This document shows, piece by piece, positions 1-7,672 of a stretch of 64,000 nt of DNA. The stretch covers positions 312,176 through 376,175 of the forward strand of contig NZ_LMLB01000017.1 in the NCBI RefSeq assembly GCF_001421785.1, given 5' to 3'. Position 1 is the first letter of the stretch. Each line of letters begins with the position of its first letter. The DNA comes from Sphingomonas sp. Leaf33 (lineage in GTDB: Bacteria; Pseudomonadota; Alphaproteobacteria; Sphingomonadales; Sphingomonadaceae). The position numbers and the translations under genes are program-made. Below the pieces are notes generated by a model. That model saw only the letters and a list, made by a program, of their open reading frames with translations, made no database searches and was not told where the DNA came from.

Positions 1-31
1 CGCCCGGTCGGTCGTCGGCGGACGTCGGTCC

Positions 32-280
32 CTAGTCGATCCGACGCGCGTCGGGCTGCACGCGTGCGTCAGGGAAGCCATCGAGGCACGACTGCCGTTC
101 GCCGGCGACGCACTCGGCGTAGGTCGCATATCCCTCGATGGATCGCTGGCAGGTCTCGGTGGCCGCACGCAGGCACACCGCATTCTTGCTCTGCGCGACC
201 GCAGGCGCGTCGGCCGCGAGCATCACGCCCGCCATCAGGAAAGCGGCGCCGCAGAGTTTGCCGAACAATCGGGTCGTCAT
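32..280 (-). CDS. Small exported cysteine-containing protein
   Basis: An 82-residue protein with a clear Sec signal peptide: basic start, hydrophobic stretch at about residues 9-24, and an Ala-rich cleavage region ending AVAQ near residue 30. The mature part of about 52 residues holds four cysteines (NAVC, ETC, AEC, QSC), suggesting a small disulfide-bonded periplasmic protein. The spacing recalls DUF3551-type alphaproteobacterial proteins, but that link is weak. It lies outside the island, on the chromosomal side of the left attachment site, so in the empty site it would be the neighbour of tRNA-Thr. Confidence 0.6.
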   Translation of the reverse strand: MTTRLFGKLCGAAFLMAGVMLAADAPAVAQSKNAVCLRAATETCQRSIEGYATYAECVAGERQSCLDGFPDARVQPDARRID

Positions 281-625
281 GATCCATCTCCTACATGTCA
301 GCGCATCGACGTGCGCGTGCCGGAGGTAGCACTTTCCGAAAACCCAGCGTCGCGGAACTGGCGCAGTATCGGACCGAACTGGTCGGCCGAGGGCGGTAGG
401 AAGCTCTTGATTCTAAACGGCAGCCCGTCGCGGGTGCGACTGCGCGATAAGACATCAGAGCTGTTGATGGTGCCGCCTACAGGACCATAACTCGATGTTC
501 GCAGCTGCTCGCGGCTGTTCGCTTCGCCCTTGGCGTTCCCGATTGATTCACGTCGCGCGTTTCGTATCTGTTCGTTGACGTTCGCCACCGACCGCGTAAA
601 TATGTGGGAACAATGTGGGGAACCG
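281..625. other. Gene-poor stretch holding the left island end
   Basis: No convincing gene was seen. The 96-codon minus-strand frame across it crosses the attachment site and looks accidental. The stretch contains the left 18-bp attachment repeat (468-485). Between that and the integrase are several GTTCG/GTTCGC words (near 494, 514, 570 and 581) that could be arm-type integrase binding sites; this is only a suggestion from their spacing. Confidence 0.4.
468..485. repeat. attachment site, distal copy
   Basis: TGGTGCCGCCTACAGGAC, identical to the 3' end of the tRNA-Thr gene (including the CCA complement) at 26612-26629. The match stops sharply on both sides. It lies about 140 bp upstream of the integrase start. 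This is the residual tRNA fragment expected at the far end of an element inserted in a tRNA 3' end. Confidence 0.88.
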
Positions 626-1789
626 ATGGCGAAGCTGAACGCCCTTCAGGTCAAGAACGCGAAGCCCGGCCGGCATGGCGATGGGGCGGGCCTTTACCTG
701 CTCGTGAAGCCCAGCGGATCGAGATCTTGGGTATTGCGGGTGCAGCGTGACGGCAAGCGTCGTGACGTTGGTTTGGGGTCGCTTGCAGCCCTCAGCCTTT
801 CCGAAGCACGTGAGAAAGCGGCCGAACTGCGCAAGCATGCCCTCAACGGCCGCGATCCGATTGCCGAGCGCGATAAGGACAGACGCGCCGCGCCGACCTT
901 TCGGGATGCTGCGAAGCAAGCCCACGCCGCCTTTAAGTCGAGCTGGACGGACAAGACGGCCGCCGTGTTTCTCTCATCGCTCGAAACCTATGCATACCCG
1001 TCGATCGGCAACCTGCGCGTCGACACGATCGAGGCGTCGCACATCCGCGATATGCTCGCGCCGATCTGGACGACCAAGCCTGAAGTCGGCCGAAAGGTGC
1101 GCGTCCGGGTCGGCCAGGTGCTCAATTTCAGCCATTCGAAGGGGTGGAGAAAGACCGAGGCACCGGGAAAGGCGGTGTCGGTTGGCCTGCCGAAGCAGCC
1201 CAAGGGGTCGAATTTCCTGTCGATGCCATATGCCGACGTCCCGGTTTTCTTCGCAGGCTTGAGTGGCAAGGCGCCCACGAAAGGGCGGCGCGCGCTACAG
1301 TTGTTGATCCTCACGGCGTCGCGTCCGGTCGAAGTGCGGCGCGGTCGCTGGGACCAGTTGGACTTCGGCAAGCGCGATTGGGTCCGACCCGCGGAGATTA
1401 TGAAAGAGCGGGTCGCGCACACCGTCACTCTGAGCCAGCCGGCAATCACCTTGCTCGAACAGATCAAGGCCGACGGAGTCGCCAAGCCGGACGCGCTTTT
1501 CTTCCCCAACCGCGAGGGCAACCCGATCTCGGACATGACAATGAACAAAGTGCTGCGCGATGCAGGGCTGAAATGGGACGTGCATGGCTTTCGCAGTTCG
1601 TTTCGTGACTGGGCGGCGGAGCAGATGCCGGAGATACCTGATCCTGTCGTCGAAGCCGCTCTGTCGCACGACGTGCCCGACAAAGTAGTGCGCGCCTATA
1701 AGCGGACCAAATTCATCGACATGCGACGCACCCTATTGGAGGCATGGGGAAAGTTTGTGGCAGGCGCAGGTCCGCACAATGGTTCCTAA
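626..1789 (+). CDS. int: P4-type tyrosine recombinase/integrase
   Basis: Site-specific recombinase of 387 residues that would integrate and excise the element at the tRNA-Thr site. The N-terminal DUF4102-type arm-binding domain (KPGRHGDGAGLYLLV, residues 13-27; GSRSWVLR) is typical of tRNA-targeting integrases. The catalytic set is visible: Arg233 in ASRPVEVR, His320-x-x-Arg323 in HGFRSSFRDWA, His348 in LSHDV, and nucleophile Tyr358 in VRAYKR. The ATG at 626 was chosen because homologues begin at the MAKLNALQVKNAKPG block; the open frame runs further upstream to 530. Length and domain order look intact, so the enzyme is probably active. The next gene overlaps its end by 11 nt. Confidence 0.95.
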   Translation: MAKLNALQVKNAKPGRHGDGAGLYLLVKPSGSRSWVLRVQRDGKRRDVGLGSLAALSLSEAREKAAELRKHALNGRDPIAERDKDRRAAPTFRDAAKQAHAAFKSSWTDKTAAVFLSSLETYAYPSIGNLRVDTIEASHIRDMLAPIWTTKPEVGRKVRVRVGQVLNFSHSKGWRKTEAPGKAVSVGLPKQPKGSNFLSMPYADVPVFFAGLSGKAPTKGRRALQLLILTASRPVEVRRGRWDQLDFGKRDWVRPAEIMKERVAHTVTLSQPAITLLEQIKADGVAKPDALFFPNREGNPISDMTMNKVLRDAGLKWDVHGFRSSFRDWAAEQMPEIPDPVVEAALSHDVPDKVVRAYKRTKFIDMRRTLLEAWGKFVAGAGPHNGS

Positions 1790-2432
1790 GCCAGTATCCT
1801 TCACCGCGAACTTGGTGGCCATTCCGCAAAACAGCGAGGGTGCCGCCCGCTATCTAGCGCAGATTGCCAAGCCGACGAATGTGCCAGCCGGCATGAAGAA
1901 GCTACGCGACCTGCACGCAATATTCGAAGGTGAGGTTCCTTGGAACAACCGTAGTCGGGATCAGGTGCTGTCAGCAGCTTCCACCATCTGGCTTCAACTT
2001 CGTCATGCGGTCCAGGTCGGCGATTGGTTTGACCGCGCTAGTCTCTATCATAGTCGCGCGGACCTGGACCCGAACGATCCTGCGCGCGAGTATGCGCGAC
2101 CGCTGTCTGTTTCTCTCGCTGGTCGAGACAAGAAGACCGTGTGGAAGCCTTTTCTGCCAGTCGTTCATATGGCTGCGGGTTTTCGGTCGATGCTTAGCAA
2201 GACATCGCGCCTGCGTTTTTTCGCAGAGGGTTCAGTCCCTCGCAGCGTTCAGATTGATGAGCTGCGAACTCTGCTTTTCGACGACCACGAATGGCTATCG
2301 CACGCCGTCGAGGCTGGCGAGGCGCGGCTCGTGATCCCACGCCTCATGGGGATGCAACTGCCCGCAGAGACCCGCATTTTCGTCCTCACCGAAGCATTTT
2401 CGCAAGAAACACCCCCCGGTTCGCAAATCTAG
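1779..2432 (+). CDS. Hypothetical protein downstream of integrase
   Basis: A 217-residue protein not recognised as a known family. The ATG at 1779 overlaps the integrase end by 11 nt, implying translational coupling. The sequence is mixed alpha/beta with no signal peptide or membrane segment and no obvious catalytic motif. Its position between the integrase and the AlpA-like gene suggests an element-maintenance or cargo role, but nothing in the sequence shows this. Base composition is slightly more AT-rich than the neighbouring integrase. Confidence 0.6.
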   Translation: MVPKPVSFTANLVAIPQNSEGAARYLAQIAKPTNVPAGMKKLRDLHAIFEGEVPWNNRSRDQVLSAASTIWLQLRHAVQVGDWFDRASLYHSRADLDPNDPAREYARPLSVSLAGRDKKTVWKPFLPVVHMAAGFRSMLSKTSRLRFFAEGSVPRSVQIDELRTLLFDDHEWLSHAVEAGEARLVIPRLMGMQLPAETRIFVLTEAFSQETPPGSQI

Positions 2433-2510
2433 CGTCCCGGCAAGAGCGGTCTCGTCCTCCATCTTCTTCTCGTCCGCTGCTGTTCGCCAGCGGCCATAAG
2501 GAGACAAACG

Positions 2511-2696
2511 ATGGACGAGCCCTTTTTGTCGGTTCACCAAGCGCGCGCGGATCTCGGGAACATCGGGCGGACGAAGCTGTATCAGCTCGTTGCCCGGGGT
2601 GATCTGGAACTGCTGAAGCTCGACGGAAAGTCGATGATCACTGGACGCAGCTTGAGCCGGTTTAAGGCGAAGCTGCTCGAACAGCTTGCGGCGTGA
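2511..2696 (+). CDS. AlpA/excisionase-like DNA-binding protein
   Basis: A 61-residue protein whose whole length resembles the MerR/AlpA-like winged helix-turn-helix found in excisionases: FLSVHQARADLGNIGRTKLYQLVARG, then a wing and SLSRFKAKLLEQL. Such proteins bind att or promoter DNA and control excision or integrase expression. A plausible Shine-Dalgarno (AAGGAGAC) lies 5-8 nt upstream of the ATG. Its place near int fits an excision-control role. Direct evidence is only the motif and context. Confidence 0.7.
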   Translation: MDEPFLSVHQARADLGNIGRTKLYQLVARGDLELLKLDGKSMITGRSLSRFKAKLLEQLAA

Positions 2697-2702
2697 TCCG
2701 TC

Positions 2703-2915
2703 ATGGCATCAGCAGCACGGGTAGCGTCGCCCACTAAGACGCGAAAGGCCCGCACCGCGCCAACGGTGCAGGCCTCCACGAATTTCGTCATCAACAGCGC
2801 TGACGAATATAGCCTTGCCGCCCGCCGCGCGCAACGCCTCGCTGACCGTTTCGGGCTAACCGAGCGCCGCGCCCGCGTTGTTGCCGACCTCTGCTGGGAG
2901 ACGGCTCATGGCTGA
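2703..2915 (+). CDS. Small basic hypothetical protein
   Basis: A 70-residue protein with a basic, Ala/Thr/Lys-rich N-terminus and a helical, Arg-rich C-terminal half (LAARRAQRLADRFGLTERRARVVADL) that looks like a nucleic-acid-binding helix pair. The next gene overlaps its end by 8 nt, in a run of tightly packed small genes feeding into the primase. Function unknown. Confidence 0.5.
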   Translation: MASAARVASPTKTRKARTAPTVQASTNFVINSADEYSLAARRAQRLADRFGLTERRARVVADLCWETAHG

Positions 2916-3222
2916 TATTCTTCCGTTCGGCCGCCGACCGCAATCGGTCGACGAGTTTCTCGCCGGCGTCGATCACCTTCCCGAGACGGAACGGTTCAAT
3001 GCGCTGCACGGGCATGTCGCTTGGGCGATGGGCCAGGCCGACGACATCACCCAGGCCCGCGGCTGGATCGACACCGCCATCCTGCATTTGAAGCAGGCGA
3101 GCAGTGGTCGGACGGACGGCGGTGTCGATGTGTCGGTGGCCTCGCTTCATCTCGTGCTTGGCTATGTCGAGCATCTGGAAGGACGTCTGGGACTTATCCC
3201 CCAGCCGCCGCGTGCCGCATGA
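2908..3222 (+). CDS. Hypothetical helical protein
   Basis: A 104-residue protein starting MADILPFGRRPQSVDEF. The ATG at 2908 is preferred over the upstream start at 2878 because it gives the short coupling overlap used throughout this operon and an N-terminus (LPFGRRP) typical of such element proteins. It is predicted largely helical with no catalytic motif. Not recognised. Confidence 0.6.
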   Translation: MADILPFGRRPQSVDEFLAGVDHLPETERFNALHGHVAWAMGQADDITQARGWIDTAILHLKQASSGRTDGGVDVSVASLHLVLGYVEHLEGRLGLIPQPPRAA

Positions 3223-3491
3223 CGAAATTTGTCACAGAGGAAGCTGCGGAATTTTTGAGCCTGATGCAGGAAGAGACCCGGTTGCCAGCCGACTGGGATG
3301 TGTCGGGCTTCTGGCTTGCTCACGCACAGCAGCTTGCCCAGTTCCTTGCTGACCAGCGCGGACGCATTCCATTCGCCGATGCCGCAATGCTCGTGGGCCT
3401 GGGCGGCATGATCGTCGAGATGGCGAAGCGGGAGCGTGAAGCCACCGACGCGGCTGCGTGTCTCTTCGACCGAAGCGGAGGCGACGCATGA
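3219..3491 (+). CDS. Hypothetical protein
   Basis: A 90-residue acidic helical protein starting MTKFVTEEAAEFLSLM. Its ATG overlaps the TGA of the preceding gene (ATGA), which decides the start; the open frame runs upstream to 3021 over the previous gene. No motif recognised. Part of the overlapping small-gene chain before the primase. Confidence 0.6.
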   Translation: MTKFVTEEAAEFLSLMQEETRLPADWDVSGFWLAHAQQLAQFLADQRGRIPFADAAMLVGLGGMIVEMAKREREATDAAACLFDRSGGDA

Positions 3492-3688
3492 CGGCGTTTA
3501 CCGACCACCGTCCAGCAGCAATGGCACTACTCACCAGTGGCGCCACCCTGCGCCCCCGAGAGGGGCAATTCCTCGGGGGGCTGGCGTTTGATGCCAACCC
3601 GCTGACGCAGAAGCAGAGAGATTGGTTGCGAATTCTGCTCGACCGGCACGGCCTCCCCCCGTTCAGCGATGGAGGGGCAAATGCTTGA
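3488..3688 (+). CDS. Small phage-type hypothetical protein
   Basis: A 66-residue protein starting MTAFTDHRPAAMALL. It contains the block LTQKQRDWLRILLDRHGLPP, which is common in short proteins of alphaproteobacterial prophages whose function is unknown. The ATG overlaps the preceding stop (ATGA). A likely protein- or DNA-binding helix, but this is inference. Confidence 0.6.
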   Translation: MTAFTDHRPAAMALLTSGATLRPREGQFLGGLAFDANPLTQKQRDWLRILLDRHGLPPFSDGGANA

Positions 3689-3992
3689 ATATCCAGCTGG
3701 CCCCGGCCACCGCGGGGTGGAAACGTCAATCGCAGCGGCGCGGGACATCGATCTGTCGGTGGGGCGACTGCAACGCATCGCCCTCTCGGCAATCCGAGCG
3801 GCTGGCGCCCGCGGTTTAACGACCAATGAGCTGTCCGCGCGTGTGCGTATCGACCGCGATTCGATCCAGCCGCGCACGTCCGAACTTCGCGAGCGTGGGC
3901 TTATCCGCGATAGCGGCGCACGTCGCCTGAACGCCAATGGCAAACGGGCGATCGTCTGGGTGGCGAACCGCCTGATAGGAGTGGTGTCATGA
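3681..3992 (+). CDS. Winged-helix DNA-binding protein
   Basis: A 103-residue protein with a MarR/DprA-like winged helix at residues 30-85: IALSAIRAAGARGLTTNELS, then SIQPRTSELRERGLIRDSG. This is the usual recognition-helix plus wing layout. The ATG at 3681 is preferred over 3669 because GGAGGGG lies just in front of it. It overlaps the previous gene and the primase start (4 nt), so it may be a local regulator or an accessory replication factor of the element. Confidence 0.65.
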   Translation: MLEYPAGPGHRGVETSIAAARDIDLSVGRLQRIALSAIRAAGARGLTTNELSARVRIDRDSIQPRTSELRERGLIRDSGARRLNANGKRAIVWVANRLIGVVS

Positions 3993-4912
3993 GGGCGCCG
4001 ATCGACATCTCCACCGTCTGTGCCGACATCCGCGACCGATTTCCGGTTTCGGGTGTGGCAAGGCAGGCCGGCGTGAAGCTCGCGCGGGCTGGTCGCGAGT
4101 TGAAGGGGTGTTGCCCCTTCCATCCCGATAAGTCGCCGAGCTTCACCGTCTATGCCGATGACCGCCGCTTCCAGTGTTTCGGCTGCGGCGCCGAAGGCGA
4201 CGTCCTCGACTTCGTTCAACGCGCCTATGGGGTGAAGCTGATCGCCGCGGTCGAGATGCTGGACGGCGGAGCGTTGCGCGAACTCGAGCAGCAGCGCGTC
4301 GTCGCCACCCCCAAGGCTGACTGGTCGAAGGCGGCACGGTCGATCTGGGACGCCGCGTCGGCGATCGCCGGCACCCCGGCCGAAGCCTATCTTCGCTCCC
4401 GTGGTATCACGATGGATCTGCCGCACACCCTTCGGTTCGCCCATCTCCGCTACCCGCAGGAGCAGGGTCGTCGTCCGGCACTCGTCGCCGCGGTGTGCGA
4501 TCTGGCAGGCGACCTCACCGGGATCCAGCGCACGTTCTTAACCGAGGAGGGTCGCAAGGCTGATGTCCTCGAGGTGAAGCTGTCGCTCGGCAGGGTTGCC
4601 GGTGGCGCGATCCAGCTTGGCCCGCCCGTCGCCAGCCTCGTCGTCACGGAGGGGCTGGAGGATGGCTTGACGCTCGCCCAGGCGCTCGGGCGGTCGGTCT
4701 GGGTGTCGGCCGGCACGTCTATGCTGCCCCGCATGGAATTGGCTGACGTCACCCGCGCCGTCGTCATTGGTGCCGATGGGGACGCTGCCGGCGAAACCGC
4801 GGCCAACAAGGCTGCCCATGCTTTCGCGGCCGTCGGTCGCAGGGTGCGAATCATGCGGCCAGCCGCGGGATTCAAGGACTTCAACGCCGAGCTATTGGGG
4901 ACGCGCTCGTGA
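3989..4912 (+). CDS. CHC2 zinc-finger/Toprim DNA primase
   Basis: A 307-residue primase-like protein. The N-terminal DnaG-type zinc finger is Cys42-x2-His45 (CPFHPDKSPSF) and Cys63-x2-Cys66 (FQCFGCGAEGDVLDF). A linker domain of the phage/plasmid primase type follows. The C-terminal Toprim domain has Glu221 in VVTEGLEDGLTLA and Asp263-x-Asp265 in VIGADGDAAG. It would synthesise primers for replication of the excised element, together with the ATPase encoded by the next gene (4-nt overlap). There is no DnaB-binding domain, and it is about half the size of cellular DnaG, as expected for mobile elements. Confidence 0.88.
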   Translation: MRAPIDISTVCADIRDRFPVSGVARQAGVKLARAGRELKGCCPFHPDKSPSFTVYADDRRFQCFGCGAEGDVLDFVQRAYGVKLIAAVEMLDGGALRELEQQRVVATPKADWSKAARSIWDAASAIAGTPAEAYLRSRGITMDLPHTLRFAHLRYPQEQGRRPALVAAVCDLAGDLTGIQRTFLTEEGRKADVLEVKLSLGRVAGGAIQLGPPVASLVVTEGLEDGLTLAQALGRSVWVSAGTSMLPRMELADVTRAVVIGADGDAAGETAANKAAHAFAAVGRRVRIMRPAAGFKDFNAELLGTRS

Positions 4913-6345
4913 ACGCCGCGTCGATGCAGGCGCGGTTCGATACCGCGCAGCCCTTCGTCAGCCCCGTGGCCGCCGAGCCCGTGAAGATCTTCGCGTCCCC
5001 TTTCCGGTGGCCTGATCATCGCTCCCTACCCCGCCGACCTTGGGTGTGGGGACGATGGCTCCTACTCGGCACGGTGTCCGCCATCGTCGCGCCCGGCGGG
5101 GTCGGCAAGTCGTCGTTCGTCGCCTCGATGCTGCTGTCGTTGGCGAGCGGGCGCCGGGACATTCTCGGCAAGACGGTGTGGGTCGCCCCGAAGCGGGTTT
5201 GGTATTGGAACCTGGAGGACGGCATCGACGAGCTTGAGATGCAGCTTGTGGCGGCGTCGATGTTCCACGGCGTGGGGCAGGACGAGTGCGGCGACCGCAT
5301 CTTCCTCGACAGCGGCCCGGAAGGCTCGGAGCTGCGGATCGCGATCGAGGATCGTGATGGCTACAGCATCGCCATCCCCGTCGTCGAAGCACTGATAGCG
5401 GAGCTCCTGGCGCGGAAGATCGACGTCCTGGTCATCGACCCGTTCGTGTCGTCGCACGGCGTGTCAGAAAACGATAACAGCGCCGTTGATGCCGTGGTGA
5501 AGACCTGGGCGGGCATCGCCAAGCGAGCCGCCTGCTCGATCGTCCTCGTCCACCACTCAAAGAAGCTGGGCAACGAGAAGGTGACTGCGGAATCTTCGCG
5601 GGGCGCCAGCGCGCTCGTGTCGGCGGCTCGGGTCACCTTGGTCCTGAACCGGATGGACAAGGATGAGGCGCAGCGATTCGGTATCGCCGAGGACAAGGAA
5701 CGTCGCCGGCTCTTCACGGTGCAGGACGACAAGGCGAACCGTGCACCCGCCGAGGACGCGCAGTGGTATCGCCTCGCATCGCAGAATGTCGACAACTCGA
5801 TCGGGCAGGATGATCCCTTCGGCGAGGAAGGCGACAGCGTTGGTGTTGTCACCCGCTGGTCGCCACCTGATGCCTTCGACGGCGTCACCGCCGATCACCT
5901 CTATCGGGTGCAGCAGCGGATCGAGACCGGTCAGTGGCGAGCTGACGTCCAGGCCAAGGAATGGGTCGGCAAGGCCGTCGCCGAAGTCCTCGACCTCAGC
6001 GCGGAAAGCGAAGCCAAGGCCGACCGAGCGAAGATTAATGCCCTGCTGCGAACCTGGCTCGCCACCGGTGCCCTGATCAAGGTCGAAGGCAAGGACGCGA
6101 AGAGCATGCCCCGCACCTTTGTCGAGGTGGGTGAATGGGCGCTTCAAGGCGTCGCCCCCACCTCCACACCCAAGGTGTGGAACGGTGTGGGTGGTAGGGA
6201 ACCTTCGTCTCCACACCACACCTCCTCCCCTATGGGGGAGGTGGTGGGGAAGCGAGGTTCGGACGCGCCTGCGAAGGTGTGGAAATCGAACCCCGCGCTG
6301 GGGCGGACAGAAAGCGGCGAGCAGGACAACGGAGCACGAGCATGA
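4909..6345 (+). CDS. RepA/DnaB-like replicative ATPase
   Basis: A 478-residue AAA_25/RepA-type hexameric helicase candidate. Walker A is APGGVGKSS (residues 61-69), Walker B is VLVIDPF (173-179), and LVHHSKK (214-220) is the conserved DnaB/RecA-like motif 3. It starts with GTG in a GTGA overlap with the primase, so the two form a replication pair. After about residue 330 comes a winged-helix-like region (DRAKINALLRTWLATGALI). The last 80 residues are low-complexity and encoded by DNA packed with GGTGTGG/CCACACC words, which may be the origin rather than functional protein. Confidence 0.85.
   Translation: MNAASMQARFDTAQPFVSPVAAEPVKIFASPFRWPDHRSLPRRPWVWGRWLLLGTVSAIVAPGGVGKSSFVASMLLSLASGRRDILGKTVWVAPKRVWYWNLEDGIDELEMQLVAASMFHGVGQDECGDRIFLDSGPEGSELRIAIEDRDGYSIAIPVVEALIAELLARKIDVLVIDPFVSSHGVSENDNSAVDAVVKTWAGIAKRAACSIVLVHHSKKLGNEKVTAESSRGASALVSAARVTLVLNRMDKDEAQRFGIAEDKERRRLFTVQDDKANRAPAEDAQWYRLASQNVDNSIGQDDPFGEEGDSVGVVTRWSPPDAFDGVTADHLYRVQQRIETGQWRADVQAKEWVGKAVAEVLDLSAESEAKADRAKINALLRTWLATGALIKVEGKDAKSMPRTFVEVGEWALQGVAPTSTPKVWNGVGGREPSSPHHTSSPMGEVVGKRGSDAPAKVWKSNPALGRTESGEQDNGARA
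6164..6282. repeat. GGTGTGG/CCACACC iteron-like cluster, possible origin
   Basis: Within 119 bp inside the 3' end of the ATPase gene there are five copies of the 7-mer: CCACACC at 6164 and 6211, GGTGTGG at 6174, 6184 and 6276. The first pair forms a perfect palindrome with a CAA spacer. Around 6218-6247 a GC-rich hairpin (CACCTCC..CCCC TAT GGGG..GGAGGTG) lies between them. Clustered short repeats plus a hairpin next to primase and helicase genes are typical of a replication origin. No experimental basis. Confidence 0.5.
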
Positions 6346-7229
6346 CGAAGGCGAAACCGAAGACGGCGAAGGCAACTATCGCGAAAGTTGCGCCGGGGCC
6401 GCTCACACGGGCCGCGATCGAGCGAGCGCGGGTAAAGCACGACGCGCTACCTCGCCGACCTTTTATGGCCGTGGAAAAGGACGAAGACGGCAAGTCGGAG
6501 ATGGCGCCCACTCATTCTGACGACGTGGGTCATTCCGCATGGCTGCATGCATCGCTCGGCACCACCTCGACCTCGTTCCTGATGCAACAACTCTATTCCC
6601 TTCAGTTGGCGACCGGGGGAACAGCAACCGCAGGCGAGCCTGACGTCGCTGGCATGAATGCCAACTTGGCGCTGTTGGGGGCGATCGATCCGAAAGATGA
6701 GCTTGAAGGCGCCTTGGCCACCCAGATGGTGGGCTGTCACGCGCTTTCGATGGCGATGCTGTGTCGCGCGAAGACCACCACCCGGGTCGATCAGCTACAG
6801 CTCTACGGCAATCTCGCGGTGAAGCTGCAGCGAACCTTCACAGCGCAAATCGAGGCGCTCGCTCGAATGCGCGGCAAGGGGCAGCAGACTGTTCGTGTGG
6901 AGCACGTCACGGTCCAGCCGGGCGCCCAGGCGATCGTCGGAGACGTCCATCACCACGCCCCGGGGGGACCGGGGATCCTGCCGAAAACCGAGGAACGACC
7001 TCATGAACAGAGTGCCGCAGCCGCAAGCGCTCAAGGCCGCCCGGCGCTGCCTAGCCCGGACCCGACGCGGAACGGCGTGCCAATCCCCGGCGATGCGAAA
7101 CGGGCGGTGTCGAATCCACGGCGGGCTGTCGCCCGGCGCGCGGCCCGGAAACCAGAACGCGCTGAAGCACGGTCATTGGAGCCGCGAGATGATCGAGCTT
7201 CGCCGCGCCATTCGGGTGATGAGGCGTGA
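6342..7229 (+). CDS. Phage-type hypothetical protein with extended C-terminus
   Basis: The first about 225 residues resemble a protein commonly found beside HGG-motif proteins in alphaproteobacterial prophages: a basic N-terminus, a helical core (GALATQMVGCHALSMAML; QLQLYGNLAVKLQRTFTAQIEAL), and the end block VEHVTVQPGAQAIVGDVHHH. In such proteins the frame usually ends near the start of the HGG gene. Here it stays open for about 70 Arg/Ala/Pro-rich residues read out of frame over the next gene, which suggests loss of the normal stop. The ATG at 6342 overlaps the ATPase stop. Role unknown; a DNA-packaging or regulatory link is only guessed from context. Confidence 0.6.
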   Translation: MTKAKPKTAKATIAKVAPGPLTRAAIERARVKHDALPRRPFMAVEKDEDGKSEMAPTHSDDVGHSAWLHASLGTTSTSFLMQQLYSLQLATGGTATAGEPDVAGMNANLALLGAIDPKDELEGALATQMVGCHALSMAMLCRAKTTTRVDQLQLYGNLAVKLQRTFTAQIEALARMRGKGQQTVRVEHVTVQPGAQAIVGDVHHHAPGGPGILPKTEERPHEQSAAAASAQGRPALPSPDPTRNGVPIPGDAKRAVSNPRRAVARRAARKPERAEARSLEPRDDRASPRHSGDEA

Positions 7230-7254
7230 TCTGGCCGATGACCGATACATCTGA
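7003..7254 (+). CDS. HGG-motif small basic protein
   Basis: An 83-residue protein with two paired cysteines before a His-Gly-Gly motif (CLARTRRGTACQSPAMRNGRC, then IHGGLSPG) and the tail NQNALKHGHWSREM. This is the HGGxxxG family found near small-terminase or replication genes of prophages; the Cys/His set may bind zinc. It overlaps the preceding ORF out of frame by 227 nt, and the conserved motifs show that this is the frame under selection. Confidence 0.7.
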   Translation: MNRVPQPQALKAARRCLARTRRGTACQSPAMRNGRCRIHGGLSPGARPGNQNALKHGHWSREMIELRRAIRVMRRDLADDRYI

Positions 7255-7344
7255 CCACGCCGCGCAGACGTTGACCGGGGTAGCGCGCGCATTGGTGGGG
7301 TTCCGACCGTAACAACGCGTCGACCAGCCGCTTACCGAGCGCTG

Positions 7345-7589
7345 ATGGCGGAGTATGCGGCGCTTAATCGTGACCTCGCACGCATGCCGCACCTGCCGGA
7401 ACTCGAGGTGCACTCGACCATGCGGGCGCTCAACTGCGGCGCGAAGACGCGGGCTGGTGCCCCATGCAAGCGTCGGATCTTTGTCCGAGCGGTCGCTGTC
7501 GCTTTCACGGGGGCGCAAGCACCGGCCCGACCACTGCGGCCGGGATCAAGCGGGCGAGAGCGAACTTAGCCAGGCGATGGGAGAAGTGA
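7345..7589 (+). pseudogene. Frameshifted second HGG-motif protein
   Basis: The first part reads MRALNCGAKTRAGAPCKR in one frame. Just after, at about 7473, the conserved continuation SDLCPSGRCRFHGGASTGPT and a normal end (NLARRWEK, stop at 7587-7589) appear in the -1 frame. One inserted base near 7472 would restore a full HGG-family protein. There is no slippery heptamer at the junction, so an inactivating indel or sequencing error is more likely than programmed frameshifting. The upstream start is uncertain. Confidence 0.7.
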
Positions 7590-7672
7590 TTCAAACTATT
7601 CTGGCTGCTATTTCCGCCTGTAATTTGGACAAGAACTATAGCATGCTCACGGATCAACCGGGGGGTAATGTG

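Noticed and set aside
298-588. 96-codon minus-strand ORF at the left island end
   Set aside because: It spans the attachment repeat, so part of it is tRNA-derived; composition is random-like and no Shine-Dalgarno was seen.
7470-7480. Programmed -1 frameshift in the second HGG gene
   Set aside because: No X-XXY-YYZ slippery heptamer or downstream structure at the junction; a plain indel is more likely.
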